This document shows positions 10,394 through 24,093 of a stretch of 51,599 bases of DNA, piece after piece. The notes beneath the pieces were generated by a model. That model was given only the letters and a program-made list of their open reading frames with translations. It did no database searches and was not told where the DNA came from. This DNA comes from Hepatocystis sp. ex Piliocolobus tephrosceles (lineage: Eukaryota; Apicomplexa; Aconoidasida; Haemosporida; Plasmodiidae). Numbering within the stretch: position 1 is the first letter of the stretch; every line of letters begins with the position of its first letter. The position numbers and the translations under genes were made by a program. The stretch is taken from contig CABPSV020000005.1 of the NCBI GenBank assembly GCA_902459845.2, forward strand, positions 1 to 51,599, given 5' to 3'.

Positions 10394-10573
10394 TGTAAAA
10401 GAAACAATTATAAAATCAGTAATTAAAAAAAAAAAAAAAATAAATAAAATAAAAAAAAAAAAAAATTTTGTTTAAAACTTGATGTTTAATAAAATACGTG
10501 CACAAGAGGGATGGTATAATGTGTAAAATTGAAAGACTTGTAGAACATTATAGTCATTTATACATCTATCCGT

Positions 10574-10606
<33 letters not shown>

Positions 10607-13311
10607 GGTAGATAACAAAAAAAAACAAAATTAATTTAGGAGACAATATACAATAGTATAGTAGTGTAATGACAACACGCGTCTACACAATAGAAACATA
10701 TATAATATATATTTGTTCTTTTAATTATTATAAAACTATATTTGGGGACCTTATTAAAAATAGGTTTAGTATTTTCTTAAAAGAGAAAAGTGATAATAGC
10801 ATAAAAAAATGAAAAAAAAAAAAAAAAAAAACCTCGTCGAATTGTGATTATACTTATATAGAAAAATAAATGAATGTGTAAATACACTATTTACATTTTG
10901 TTCTTTTGCTTATTTGTTTATTTTATTATTTATCTATTTTTTTTGTTAATAAAGGGAAGGAAAGTTAAAAATGTAAATAAAAATTTTTATTAGTTTTGTC
11001 TATAGAAGTTATTAAAAAAATTATACATATAGATATATGTATATATATATATATATGTTTTTTTTTTTTTTATTTTTTTTATTTTAACTTAAAAAAGTAT
11101 TCGAAAAAAAAAAAAAATTGGATTTATAAACAAATATAGAGTAAAGTTATGTTTACAAGCTGAATTGGGTTTTATTTATTTAAACATATAGTAATAGTTA
11201 TAAACAGTTGTGTTTAATTTTTTGCAACATATGCATACAAATTAGCTTGTCCAAACAACACACATGATGCTAACAAGTAACAACAATTATACTAATTCTT
11301 TTAGATAATAAAAACATATTAATATTTAAACAACTAAGTACCAACATGTTCGTTTTTATAATTATTTATTTTTTCATTGTCTTAAAGGAATTTATCATAT
11401 ATATGTATATACTCCCATTTTTACTCTCGTTTATAACTTTATTTTTTTTTTTTTTTTTGTTACTATTTTAGCACTTTATGTTGTATTTCAGTTAACCTAT
11501 TTTTGTAATTTCATCATATGAACGAAGAAGTTTCTATAAAATGTAACAAACATGTAACAACACACAACTATATAACCACAAAAAAAAAATTTTATTTCTT
11601 ATTTTAGAGGTATTAATAGCAATCGTATTTATGTTAATAATGACAAGAACGTTATATATACATATGTCAAAAAAAAAAAAAAGATATTATTCACTTTACA
11701 AATATAAGTTCATTATATTTTTAATTTTACATACAATGATTTTTGTCACTTTTTTTTAATATTACATCTTATTCGTGAATTATGTTACACTTCAATGTTA
11801 CATATCTTTGCATATAAATGGCAATTGTTAATAAAAATTGCAAAAGGAACTTTTTTCTGGTCTTTTTTTTTTTTTTTTTTGATATCATGTGATCGTTTTT
11901 GTGTATATGTATATGTCTATGTGTTTTTTTTTTTTTTTTCAAACTCTTTTTTTCTCTTTGATTTCTTTATATAAAATTATTAAAACTGTTTAAAATAAAA
12001 TAATTTTTTTTTTTTTGTTATAATAAAGCTCATACCAAATGAAGTGTGTCATATAAATATGTATTTGTGATAGATGTTTAGTTTTTTATTATATATATGT
12101 CTGCATGCGTATATAAATATAAATTAACATATTTAAATATTACTAAAGCTAAAGGGACGACGCATATTTTTCATAGGATGCATATAATAATAGAAGATAT
12201 TACATATATGAACTTTTATAAAATGTTTGTTTAAAATGTTGTTATAAAAGGTTATAAGGTATTATGCAATATAATACATGCATATTATCTAGAACTTCTT
12301 ATTTATATTTTTTTTCTACATGAAATTTAAAGCTTGTTCTTACTATCTTTTTTTTTTTTTTTTTTTAATATCTATAAAAAGGTTATTTTTCTATAAAATT
12401 TATGATTATTTTTTAAATATTTAAGTTTGTCACCATTTATTATATTTTTATTTACTCGTTACAATACTTATTTATGTAATAAGTCAAAAAAAAAAATAAT
12501 GAATAAAAGGACAAATTGCCAGACATAAACGTGTTAAAGATCAAGTATGAATGCAAAATAGGTAAAAAAATAAGCTTTAACATAAAATTTTGTAAATTAT
12601 TTTTATATAACTAAGATATTTTCATTACTTTTTTTTGAAAATATGTTTATGTCAAAAAATTTTTAATTTCTTAAACGTGGTTATTACTTAGTTGCCACAT
12701 TAAATATACCATTGTAGCATTCGTTAAAAAACTGTAAATGCCTATATAGCTATACACGTGTATATGCTTACATATATACATCTATATATATGTATACATA
12801 CATGTCGATGAGTATATAAGTTTAATCTATGCTTTCTCTACTATTGCAAAATTAGTCGTCGTTATTAAAAAAGAAAAACTAAAAACAAAAGCAAAATGTT
12901 TAAACAAAAACATGAATAAAATAAATAAATGAACAAATGAACCAATAAAGAGTAATGTAAAAAAAGATAAGTATTATTTTTAAAAAGCAAAAAAAATTGT
13001 ATTTAAAAAAATATAAAGTAGATAATTAAATAAATGAACGAGTGGATGAATAAGCTATAAGGTAAAATTGTTACATGTATGTAACATTTGTAAAAAAAAA
13101 AAATATATATTTATAGAAATCGTATAAAAAAAAAAATAATAACAATAAGATGAACAAATGTAATTGAAGCGAGAGAAAAAAGCGTTTTATATCAAGTTAT
13201 ATCAAGTGGTGAATGAGAGAATGTAATAAAATTTTTGTTCCTATTTGATAAACATACGATAAAAATGTTTTTATTAAGCCAAGTTTGAAAGGAATATTTT
13301 ATTAATAATGC

Positions 13312-13343
<32 letters not shown>

Positions 13344-13737
13344 AGGAATAGGAAAAGGTAAAAACTTATTTTTCCCTATTAATTTTTTTTTTTTTTCTTA
13401 CTTATTTACTTACTAACTTACTTTGTTTTTTTTTTTTTTAAACAAATAAATCAACCCATATTTATGAATACTTCAAAATATTTTTTATTTACATAAATAT
13501 ATATATATTTTTTTTTAACTATATTTAGCTTTTTTTTTTTTTTTTTTTAAGTATACTTATTTATTTTATTTTTAGTTATTTTTTGAATATGCATAGTTTT
13601 ATTAAACATGTATAAATTTATTAAATATCTTTAACTTAACATTTAATTTTTTTCTCAATGTAACCCATTTAGCCTATTCATAATCCTATACATACATACA
13701 TGTATATTTATATATATGAAGCTCTTACGTTGTAACG

Positions 13738-13812
<75 letters not shown>

Positions 13813-13947
13813 GAAAAAAAAATATTAACAGTTTTTTTTTTTTTACTATCAACCGTACCGATCCACCTTTTTTTCCTTACTTTTTCTTCCCCCATTTTGT
13901 TAGTTTTACTATTCGGGATAAATTTTTTTTTTTTTTTTTTTTAACCA
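10394..13947. other. 3.5 kb divergent spacer between CPW-WPC and SF3B3
   Basis: The two flanking genes are transcribed away from this spacer, so it should carry both promoters and 5' UTRs. It is made of (TA)n runs, including 10577-10600, and many poly-A/T tracts. The longest is about 72 A at 13740-13811, close to the SF3B3 start. A palindromic GTGCAC lies at 10498-10503, about 105 bp upstream of the CPW-WPC start. I found no convincing exon or RNA gene. Confidence 0.5.
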
Positions 13948-16900
13948 ATGCCGGTGTTATATCACTTGACTATACAGAAGCCAACTGCCATAACTAAATG
14001 TGTATATGGTAATTTTTCTGCACCTAAAGCACATGAAATTATAGTTGCAAAAGGACAAGTACTAGAACTTTTAAGAGCAGATAAACAAGGTAAGTTAAAT
14101 TTAATATTGTCTAAAGACATCTTTGGTATAATAAGATGTATACAAACATTTCGACTTACTGGTAGTAATAAAGATTATATAGCAATAGGTAGTGATTCAG
14201 GAAGATTAGTCATATTAAAATATGATAATGAAAAGAATGATTTTGTAAGAGTCCATTGTGAGACATATGGTAAAAGTGGTATAAGAAGAGTTGTACCAGG
14301 TGAATATATTGCTATTGATCCTAAAGGAAGGGCATTAATGATATGTGCAATAGAAAGGCAAAAATTTGTTTATATATTAAATCGAGATAATAAAGAAAAT
14401 TTAACAATTAGTAGTCCATTAGAAGCACATAAAGCTCATACCATATGTCATGATGTTGTTAGTCTTAGTGTTGGTTTTGAAAATCCAATGTTTGCTTCTA
14501 TAGAGCAAAATTATGAAATGTTAGATAAACAATGTGTTAATACGACTAGTTTAGAATATCCTAAAAAAGGTTTATGTATATGGGAAATGGATTTAGGTTT
14601 AAACCATGTTATAAAAAAGCATACATTACAAATTGATATTTCAGCACATTTGCTTATTCCTTTACCAGGAGGTCAACAAGGACCTGGTGGTGTTATAGTA
14701 TGTTGTGAAAATTATTTAGTTTATAAAAAAGTAGATCATGAAGATATTTTTTGTTCCTATCCAAGAAGATTAGAAATAGGACAGGAAAAAAATATATCAA
14801 TAGTTTGTTGGACTATGCATAGAATTAAAAAATTTTTTTTTATTCTTGTACAATCTGAATATGGTGACTTGTACAAAATAGAAGTAAATAGTGATGAAGA
14901 TGGAATAGTGAATGAAATTATTTGTAAATATTTTGACACCGTTCCTGTAGCTAATTCTATTTGTGTGTTAAAATCAGGTGCTCTATTTATAGCAGCAGAA
15001 TTCGGTAATCATTCTTTTTATCAATTTTTAGGTATAGGAAATGATACTAATGAAATTATGTGTACATCTAAACACCCATCAGGTAAAAATGCTATTATTG
15101 CTTTCAAAACTCAGAAATTAAAAAATTTATATTTAGTAGATCAAATATATTCATTATCACCAATTTTAGATATGAAAGTGTTAGATGCCAAAAATACTAA
15201 CACTTCACAAATTTATACATTATGTGGTAGAGGTCCTAGATCTTCTTTACGAATTTTACAACATGGATTAAGTATAGAAGAATTAGCGGATAACGAATTA
15301 CCTGGTAGGCCTAAATATATCTGGACGATAAAAAAAAATAATAGTTGTGAATATGATGGTTATATTGTAGTAAGTTTTGAAGGAAATACTTTAATATTGG
15401 AAATAGGAGAAACAGTAGAAGAAGTATATGACAGCCTACTTTTAACAAATGTCACAACGATGCATATTAATATTTTATATGATAATTCTTTTATACAAAT
15501 ATATGATATGGGAATTAGACATATTAATGGAAAAATAATACATGAATGGGTCCCTCCCAAAAATAAACAAATTAAAGCAGCTACTTCAAATGGAGTACAA
15601 ATTGTTATATCTCTAAGTGGAGGTGAATTAATTTATTTTGAAATTGATGAATCACATGCTTTGGTAGAAATTTGTAGAAAAAATATAAATGTAGAAATAT
15701 TATGTTTATCTATGCAACAAATACCAAATAATAGATTAAGAACCAGTTTCTTAGCAGTAGGTTGTTTAGATAATGTTGTAAGAATATTATCAATCGAAAA
15801 GGATAAATATTTTAAACAATTATCTACTTATTTATTACCTAATAATGCATCCTCACAAGATATATGCATATCTGATATGAAAGAGTTAGGAAATGATAAG
15901 GAGCGTAATATTTTATTTTTAAATATTGGATTAAATACAGGAGTTTTATTAAGAAGTATTATTGATCCAGTATCAGGTACATTAAGTAATCATTATTCAA
16001 AATATTTAGGAGCTAAATGTGTTAAAATATGTCCAGTGAATGTAAATAAAAATCCAGCACTTTTAGTATTATGTGAAAAAACATATTTATGTTATGTACA
16101 TCAAGGGAAATTTATATATTCTCCTTTAAATTATGATATGTTAGAATATGCTTCTTCTTTTTATTCTGAACAATGTTCTGATGGATATGTAGCAATATCA
16201 GGGAATAGCTTAAGAATTTTTAGATTCTACAGGTTAGGAGAAGCATTTAGTCAAAATATTTTACACTTAACTTTTACACCTAGAAAAATTGTATCATTAC
16301 CATTTCCTTCTTTATTTTATGATCATGATACATCTATTGAAATCGAACGAAAAAAAAATTTACGTATGTTAGCAGTTATTGAAGCAGATCATAATGCATA
16401 TGATGAAAATACTCAAAAGGAAATACAAATTGCTCTTAAAGATATTAAATTAGATGTTAATGATAAAAAGGATATAAACAGCGTGAGTACTACTACTACA
16501 AGTCATGCTGTTGATACAAAAAATTTTAAAAATAAATCTTTGAACAATGTTGAAAGTGATGGTGAAACATCCGAATTGGGAAATGAAACACAAGATGCAT
16601 ATAATGGCGATGTAAATGGGATTTTAACAGATAAAAATGGGGAACTAACATATGATGGTGATGCTGGTGATGATGGTGGTGGTGATGATGATAGGGGCCT
16701 AACAAATCAGTATGAGAATGATACAAATAAAAACGGAAAGGTTACAAATGGAAATGAAAAAAACGAAACGAATGAATATGGTGAAATAAATGAGCATGAT
16801 GAAATAAATGAGCATGGTGAAGAAGCAGAGGAAGAAGAAGACAAGGAAGTGTTATATGACAGAATAGGAACATTTAAAGCCGGTTTAGGTAAATGGGGTT

Positions 16901-18460
16901 CGTGTATAAAAATTATTAATCCAGTAAATTTAAAAATAATTGATAAAATATCATTAGAGATGGAAGAAGCAGCACTAAGTGTATGTGCATGTGAACTAGA
17001 AGCATTACATTGTTTAATTGTAGGAACAGTCTCTAACTTATCATTAAAAAATAGAACACTTTCAACAGCCAGCTTACGAGTATATACTTACGATATTAAA
17101 TATAAATTAAATTTATTACATATAACACCAATTGAAGATCAACCATATTGTTTTTGTTCTTTCAATGGACGACTTATAGCATCTATTGGAAACAAATTAA
17201 GAATATATGCATTAGGAAAAAAAAAATTACTTAAAAAATGTGAATACAAAGATATCCCTGAAGCAATAGTTTCTATTAAAGTTTCTGGTGAACGTATTTT
17301 TGCATCAGATATCCGCGAATCTGTGTTAATATTTTTTTATGATTCAAATGAGAACGTTCTGCGTTTGATATCTGATGACATTATACCTAGATGGATTACG
17401 TGTTCGGAACTACTAGACCACCACACAATTATCGCTGCTGATAAGTTTGACTCTGTGTTTATACTGCGAGTAATTCAAAAAAAAAAAAAAAAAAAAAAAA
17501 AACAATAAATAAATAAATAAATAATAATAAAGGAAAAAGACACTATTGCATAGTACAATATAGTACAGTACGTGTTCATGTTCATTTACATATGTCTATT
17601 TTATGTATGTATATATAATTTAACCCATATTTTTTCTTTTTTTTAATATTATATTATCTTTTAAGGTACCAGAAGAAGCGAAACAAGAAGAATATGGCAT
17701 ATCGAATAAATGTTGGTACGGAGGAGAACTAATGAATGAACCAAATAAAAACAGAAAGGTAACTAAACTGTAAAACATAACTATTGCAAATTTTTTATAT
17801 ATATGAATGCGGACGTACGTGCATGTACATATAAAAATGCATGCATATATATACATATATTTACATATAATAATTATTATTATTATTAATATTATTATTT
17901 TTTTTTTTTTTTTTTTTTTTTTTGCCCTCACTTAGCTCGAACATATAATGAGTTTTCATATAGGAGAAATTGTAACTTCTTTACAAAAAGTCAAACTATC
18001 ACCAACTAGCAGTGAGTGTATACTATATTCGACAATTATGGGAACTATAGGAGCATTTATTCCTTATGATAACAAAGCAGAGGTATTTTTTTTTTAAGAT
18101 CAATAAGAGGGGGAAAAATAAATAAATTAAAATAAGGGACACATAATAAACGCTTTATGCAAATTTTAATATGTAGTTACAATGTAACAAAAAAAAACCA
18201 CGTTCATAATTAAAGAACTGTGGTTTAATGATCTTTTGCATTTAGTATTATGTTTTATTAATTTTTTTTTATTTATTTATTTATTCATTTTTTTTTTTTT
18301 CTTTTTTTTCAGTTGGAATTAACACAACACTTGGAAATAATTTTAAGATCGGAAAAACCTCCCTTATGTGGTAGAGAGCATATATTTTTTCGTTCATATT
18401 ACCACCCCGTTCAGGTAAAAGCTATTTAAAAAAAAAATGTGATAAAAGCTAAATAGGCTT

Positions 18461-18502
<42 letters not shown>

Positions 18503-18774
18503 CATCTATTTTATGTTTTTTTGCTAAGCGTTAAACACTTATTACTTAAAAAAATAGTGGCGGTGCTGATATTTCATTTTATAACATATAACATTAACTG
18601 TTATATATTTTAATTATTTTTTTTTTTGTAAAACTATATAGTTATTTATTTATCCAAGTGTATACCATATATACGGAACGTATATACATAAACATGTGTT
18701 CATAATTAAGCATTTTTTTTTTTTTTATAACCAAACATATTTTTTATTTTTATGACTGTTTACCTTTATAGCAT
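13948..18774 (+). CDS. SF3B3: Splicing factor 3B subunit 3 (SF3b130/RSE1), 3' end lost in gap
   Basis: A core subunit of the U2 snRNP SF3b complex. The N-terminus (MPVLYHLTIQKPTAITKCVYGNF) matches the start of SF3B3/Rse1, and the whole protein follows the three-beta-propeller CPSF_A family. Exons: 13948-17469, 17666-17758, 17936-18082, 18313-18414 and 18772 onwards; each complete exon is a whole number of codons. Spliced exons 2-4 restore the conserved C-terminal CPSF_A region (EHIMSFHIGEIVTSLQK ... LCGREHIFFRSYYHPVQ). Exon 5 is visible for one codon only (His) before the run of N, so the last segment, expected to contain a DGDLCEQF-like motif, is missing. About 1289 aa are visible. An acidic Asp/Gly/Asn/Glu-rich insert lies at roughly residues 830-970. 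Confidence 0.95.
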
Positions 18775-18874
18775 NNNNNNNNNNNNNNNNNNNNNNNNNN
18801 NNNNNNNNNNNNNNNNNNNNNNNNNNNNNNNNNNNNNNNNNNNNNNNNNNNNNNNNNNNNNNNNNNNNNNNNNN
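18775..18874. other. Assembly gap (100 N)
   Basis: Exactly 100 N, the usual placeholder for a gap of unknown size. It starts one codon into SF3B3 exon 5, and the sequence after it is non-coding, so the gene's end lies within the gap. Confidence 0.99.
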
Positions 18875-20009
18875 TATAAATTTGTTTTTAAATGTATTTC
18901 TAATTTTATTGCTATACGCATTATGTACCTATTTACGTTTTTAAATTAAAATGTGAAAAAAAACTTTACTCGTGTTTGTTTACAGTTTTAAAATTAAGCT
19001 ACTGTTTTTATTTATTATAATGGCGTATTTTTAATGCTCTGTTATGGGTATGTCATAGATATGTTTGAGAAAATGTGCTTATAAGCTCATGCACGCACAT
19101 ATATATATATATATACATATTCGAATCATATACAAAATCCTTGTAATGTTTTATGATATTTTTAAATAATATAAAATAAAAGTTTTTATTATTTTTCACT
19201 TATAAATAAAAAAAAAAAGCGTTTTATAATGTAAGATAGTATAACATAAAAAAAAAAAAAAAAAAAAAGTTGTATGATGTAATAAAAAAAAAAAAAACTA
19301 TAATGTTTTATTTAAATTTCTAACACTTCAGTCTTAAATATTAAGTAATTTTTTAATATAGTTAAAATGAAACTAATGAATAAAAAAAAGAAAAACATTA
19401 TAGCACATAAAATAATAAACATCACTGATTAGAGAATGTTGTTATAATTCTATTAATGTAACAAAAGGGTATAAAGTAAAGCAATAAAATTTTCCTTATT
19501 TCCCTTTTTTTTTTTTTTTTTTTTTTTTTCTTCTATGATCTTTACTAAATAAAAGAGCTTGTCATGCATGAAAAACATATAATTTGTTTTTAATTTAATA
19601 GCATGTAAAAATGATTTATCAGAAAAGGAATTTGAAAAAACAGAGTGTGAGTTAAAAATTGGTTGATTATATGCTTAAGTAAGTGGGTCAATAAAACCTT
19701 GTTTTGTAACATTATTAAATAAACCAATCAATTGATTGTATTAATTTCTTTAACATGGTTCATCAATTTTTGAAGAATGTTAAAAAAAAAAATAAAACAA
19801 TACAAATATTTTAATATTAAAAATTATAAAAAACGACAATTTTAAAGAAAGTGCATATTTTGTTCGTTTTTCTGTTGGTACATATGTACATATATCTTTA
19901 TATTTTATATTTATAAAGTGCAGTGTTGAAAAAAAAAATATATATATATATATATACGAAGTGTAAATATTTTTAATACGCCACATTTTTTTTTCTTTTC
20001 CTTTCCTGT

Positions 20010-20051
<42 letters not shown>

Positions 20052-20283
20052 CATTACCAAAAAAAAAAATATATATATATAAATATATAATATATTTTAA
20101 TGTCATATTAAATATTTCATTTTCATTCAAAAAGAAAAAAAAAAACAGAAAATTTATAAGTAATTACAATTTAAAGCATTAAGTTTAAAAATTAAAATTG
20201 TTTTTAATCTGAATTTGTACACAATATAAATAAACCAAAGAACATTTTTTATTTGTTACTATTTTTTATTTAATAAAACAAAA
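18875..20283. other. Intergenic between SF3B3 and CHCHD2-like gene
   Basis: It holds the SF3B3 3' UTR and the upstream region of the next plus-strand gene. Poly-A/T tracts lie at about 19247-19268, 19506-19529 and 20013-20049, with short (TA)n runs. I see no other gene. Confidence 0.5.
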
Positions 20284-20346
20284 ATGGGACGTTCATCGAA
20301 AAGTCGTTCGGGTGGTTTTGGTAAGAATAAATAAAAAATATGTATA

Positions 20347-20389
<43 letters not shown>

Positions 20390-20801
20390 TGTGATATGTA
20401 GTTTTATATTTATATGTTATGAAGTATTAAACGAAAACGCTTAACCCATGGATTAAAAAAAAAAAAGCACAGTTTATATTTGAAAGAAAAAAAAAAAAAT
20501 TTCATTATTTTATACAAAGCAATGCTTATATGTAACCAAATGTCCACATATAAAATCACATTTTACTATACTGTTATGTTGTTTTTTGTTTTTTCACATT
20601 TTATTGTTCACAAATAATGCGAACAAAAATATACATGAAACATATATGGTGACTGTTACATAATGTTTTTCATATTTTTCTCTTTTCTATATTTTCATTT
20701 TTTTCGTTATTTTAAAGAAAACTTAACATTCTATTGTGAATTTATTTGTTTTTTGTGTATTCATTTATGTATGTAAACATGTAACTTTATATATAAGACA
20801 T

Positions 20802-20833
<32 letters not shown>

Positions 20834-21604
20834 GAAAATATTAACATATGACAATATCCATTATGACAAATATATATATATGACATAACTTTCTTATCAA
20901 CTTGTTAGGCTCTAGATCATCTGCGTTGAAACCAATGTCCTCAAGTGGTATGAGTAGAGGAAATAACAGCAGTTCATTAAACCGTGCAGGAGGCAACATG
21001 ATGCAACCGTCACAGAAATCAGGAGGTTTTTTATCAAACATGATGGGAACTGTAGCTAGCGGAATGGCATCAGGTGTTGGATTTGGAGTAGCTCAAAGAG
21101 CTGTTGATGCCGTCATGGGTCCTAGACATGTTGAAGTTTCTCATCAAAATAATAATGAACAACTAAATCAAAATGGAGCAATGAGTACCGAAAGAAATAA
21201 TGATTTCAAATGTCAATCCATTAAAAATGAATTAAGCCAAGTAAAAAAAAAAATAATAAAAACTAAAACATAAAAATATGTACGCGTATATATATATGCA
21301 TACAAATGTACATAGATATACAATAACTTAATAAATATAATTTCATTATTGCTTTAAAGTATATACCGTTATCCATACACTTGCAACATTATGTTTTCTG
21401 TTATTATATATAGTATGCTTTTTTCTTATTTGACATTGATTTATTTGTTCATGTATCTGTCCATACATTTTTCAGTGCACTCATTTATTTATTTTTTTTT
21501 TTTTTTTTTTTTTTAATTCAATTTAGTGTTTGATGAACCATTCAGATATCAGCCTATGTCAAAACTATGCAGACTCATTAAAATCATGTCAACAATATAT
21601 GTAA
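20284..21604 (+). CDS. CHCHD2/MIX17-type twin CX9C mitochondrial protein (three exons)
   Basis: Exons are 20284-20320 (MGRSSKSRSGGF), 20909-21240 and 21527-21604; the phases join cleanly into 148 aa. The middle has a Gly/Ala-rich hydrophobic segment (GTVASGMASGVGFGVAQRAVDAVMG) like that of CHCHD2/CHCHD10. The C-terminus shows four cysteines: C-QSIKNELSQ-C, then nine residues, then C-QNYADSLKS-C. This is a twin CX9C (CHCH) fold. Its last pair is reached only by splicing in exon 3, which strongly supports the gene model. The family is imported into the mitochondrial intermembrane space by the disulfide relay and is linked to respiratory-chain and cristae function. The specific role in the parasite is not shown by the sequence. 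Confidence 0.88.
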
Positions 21605-22060
21605 AATGGAAATATTTAAATAATTAACAGTTTATTAAAAAAAAAAAGAAATGACACGAAGATAAGTGCATAGAATTGGCACATAAAGAAAAACAAAATT
21701 TTCATAACAGTTAATTAGTTCTAGATTGCTTTATATTATTTTGTATATATATTGCATATAACATGTTTGTACTTTTTTTTTTTATATAAAGAAACATTTA
21801 TGTTAATAATATATTTTAAAAAGGGGGGCCTCTAAACCTTTAAAAAATATAAATATATTTAACGCAATAGTTTATTCGTTATAATCTTTTGCATTTTTTT
21901 TAATACTAATACGCACATCTATTTATATATATGTATATAGTTTGTGCTCTTTTTTTTTTAATTAGCATAGCAGTTTAAGAAAATGAATAATTGTTTATAC
22001 ATCTAATTAAATATCAAATTTAAATATTGTTTCTTATATTTTTTTATACTTCTATATCGC

Positions 22061-22091
<31 letters not shown>

Positions 22092-22633
22092 CACATTTAA
22101 CTATAGAAAAAAAAATAAAAAAAGACTATAAACATGAATTGCTTTTTTATTTTTATTTTTGGGGAGTTATAAAGCGTTATCATTTAAAATATTATGTTAA
22201 AATACGTACACACACATATATGTATTTATACAGATACATACGCGTGTGTCATTTACCTTTATTAAGGTTATATACATTAGTTTTTCCTTATTTAAATTCA
22301 CATTTTTTTTTTTTTATTTCCCCTTCCCCCATCTAAGTCAAAAAATTTTATTTATAACACGTAGCTTAGAATATGTGTTCCCCTTTTTGGTGTTATTTGG
22401 TACGGTATTTTTGTTACATATTTTATAGTTATGTCAGAAGTATAATATTAGAATTAAAAAATTTGATGTCGTTATATATATATATATATGTATAGGTATG
22501 TACGTGCGTATGTTAACACCTTAAACAAAAAAGGCTTTTTTGTATCATTATTTTAGTTTTGTTATTTTAAAAACTAATTTTATTTTTTTGTTTTTAAGCA
22601 TTTTCATTAATATTATTAACATTAATAACGGAA
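21605..22633. other. Intergenic between CHCHD2-like and PIH1 genes
   Basis: AT-rich spacer between two plus-strand genes with a poly-T run at about 22061-22086. It is expected to hold one 3' UTR and one promoter. Nothing else is recognised. Confidence 0.5.
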
Positions 22634-23166
22634 ATGGAAAATATATATGAGAGTTACTTTAAACAAAAAAATAAAACCTTTGAATTTTCTTCTGAAAAAA
22701 TAAATGATTTATTAAATAATAAAAAAACGATAAGAATATGTCCTCAAAAAGGATATGTCATAAAAACTTATGAAAAAAATGGCGGAAAAGTTTATTTTAA
22801 TATATGTTCTTCTAATCTAATTGCTGAATTCCACTTAAAAAAAATTCCAGACCTAAATAACGAAGAAGGAGTAAGAATTCCTTTAAGTATAGGTGAAGAA
22901 AAAAATAAAGAAGACAAAAAAGGCAATAAATATAAAACATATGATATTGTTCTTAATACAAAAGTTGTCGCACAAAGTAAAACAAATTTGGAACTAAAAA
23001 GAGTTATAGCTGAATTAGTCCAGGTAGCTATACAAAATAAATACAAAACAGAAACTTGCACGAATTTGTTTTTTTTTCCTGAACATAAATACAAAGGTAA
23101 GTTTTTATATTTATTTTTTTGAAATGTATTAAAATAGTTATGTATACTTTGACCATTTTCAAACTT

Positions 23167-23200
<34 letters not shown>

Positions 23201-24055
23201 TAAATCTTTGGAAATTACGATAATTCATATGCATATGCATGTATACATATATATATATATAGGTTCTAATCCAGATGATCATTTTATAAAAGATGATCAA
23301 CAGCATAAATTTAAAATTGTAGAGGAAAATGATGAAAAATTAAATGCAAAGACTGAACATATGCATGACAATGATGATGAAAGTAAAAATGATAAGAACA
23401 GTATTAACAATAAAAATAACAATAACCTAAAAGATATTGAGAGTATAAAAAATTACTTAACAGTTAAAAAACCTGAATGGGATATGTGGTTTGTTAATAA
23501 AAACATACTAGAAGAAAAATATAAAACAATGGAAAAGTTTTATTTACCTTATCTACGTATGTTTCCATTAGAGGAATCAATTGATTGTTTTGACTATAAA
23601 CCACCTTTTTTAAATTCTAATAAAAAAAAAAAAAGAGATAACACAAAAGAAAAAAACGAAATATTCAAATCTTTTTTGAATGAATATAATATTGAGTTAG
23701 ATGATGAATTTTTAACTTATGAACAAATAATAAATACGATATGTGTCATTCAAATTCAACTCCCTTTTTTTATTATTGCTGAACGTGATAAAAAAAATAT
23801 AGATGATCCTCTTGTTATACAACAATTTATTAACGTTTACATATGTGATGAATATTTAAGCGTGTTTTTTAAAAAGTATGAAACAGAAAAAAAAAATATA
23901 TATATTAAATAATAAAAATATAGAAGGAGGTTATATCAGTTTATCTGAATTATGAACAATTTTTAATATACTATATATGTGCTTATTTGCTTATGCATAC
24001 GTGTTGAGTATTTATAACATAGGTTTAAAAAAAACGTAGAAAAGACGTAGTAATC

Positions 24056-24093
<38 letters not shown>

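Noticed and set aside
13716..13997. Poly-Lys protein upstream of SF3B3
   Set aside because: Direct translation of a 72-base poly-A tract; no start context or homology, and it overlaps the SF3B3 start in another frame.
17470..17508. SF3B3 ending in poly-Lys
   Set aside because: Read-through of the GTAATT donor; exons 2-4 downstream encode the conserved C-terminal region in frame.
21475..21526. Alternative acceptor (TTTTTCAG at 21467-21474) for CHCHD2-like exon 3
   Set aside because: It would insert a poly-Phe run and break the CX9C spacing, whereas the AG at 21525-21526 gives the exact twin CX9C pattern.
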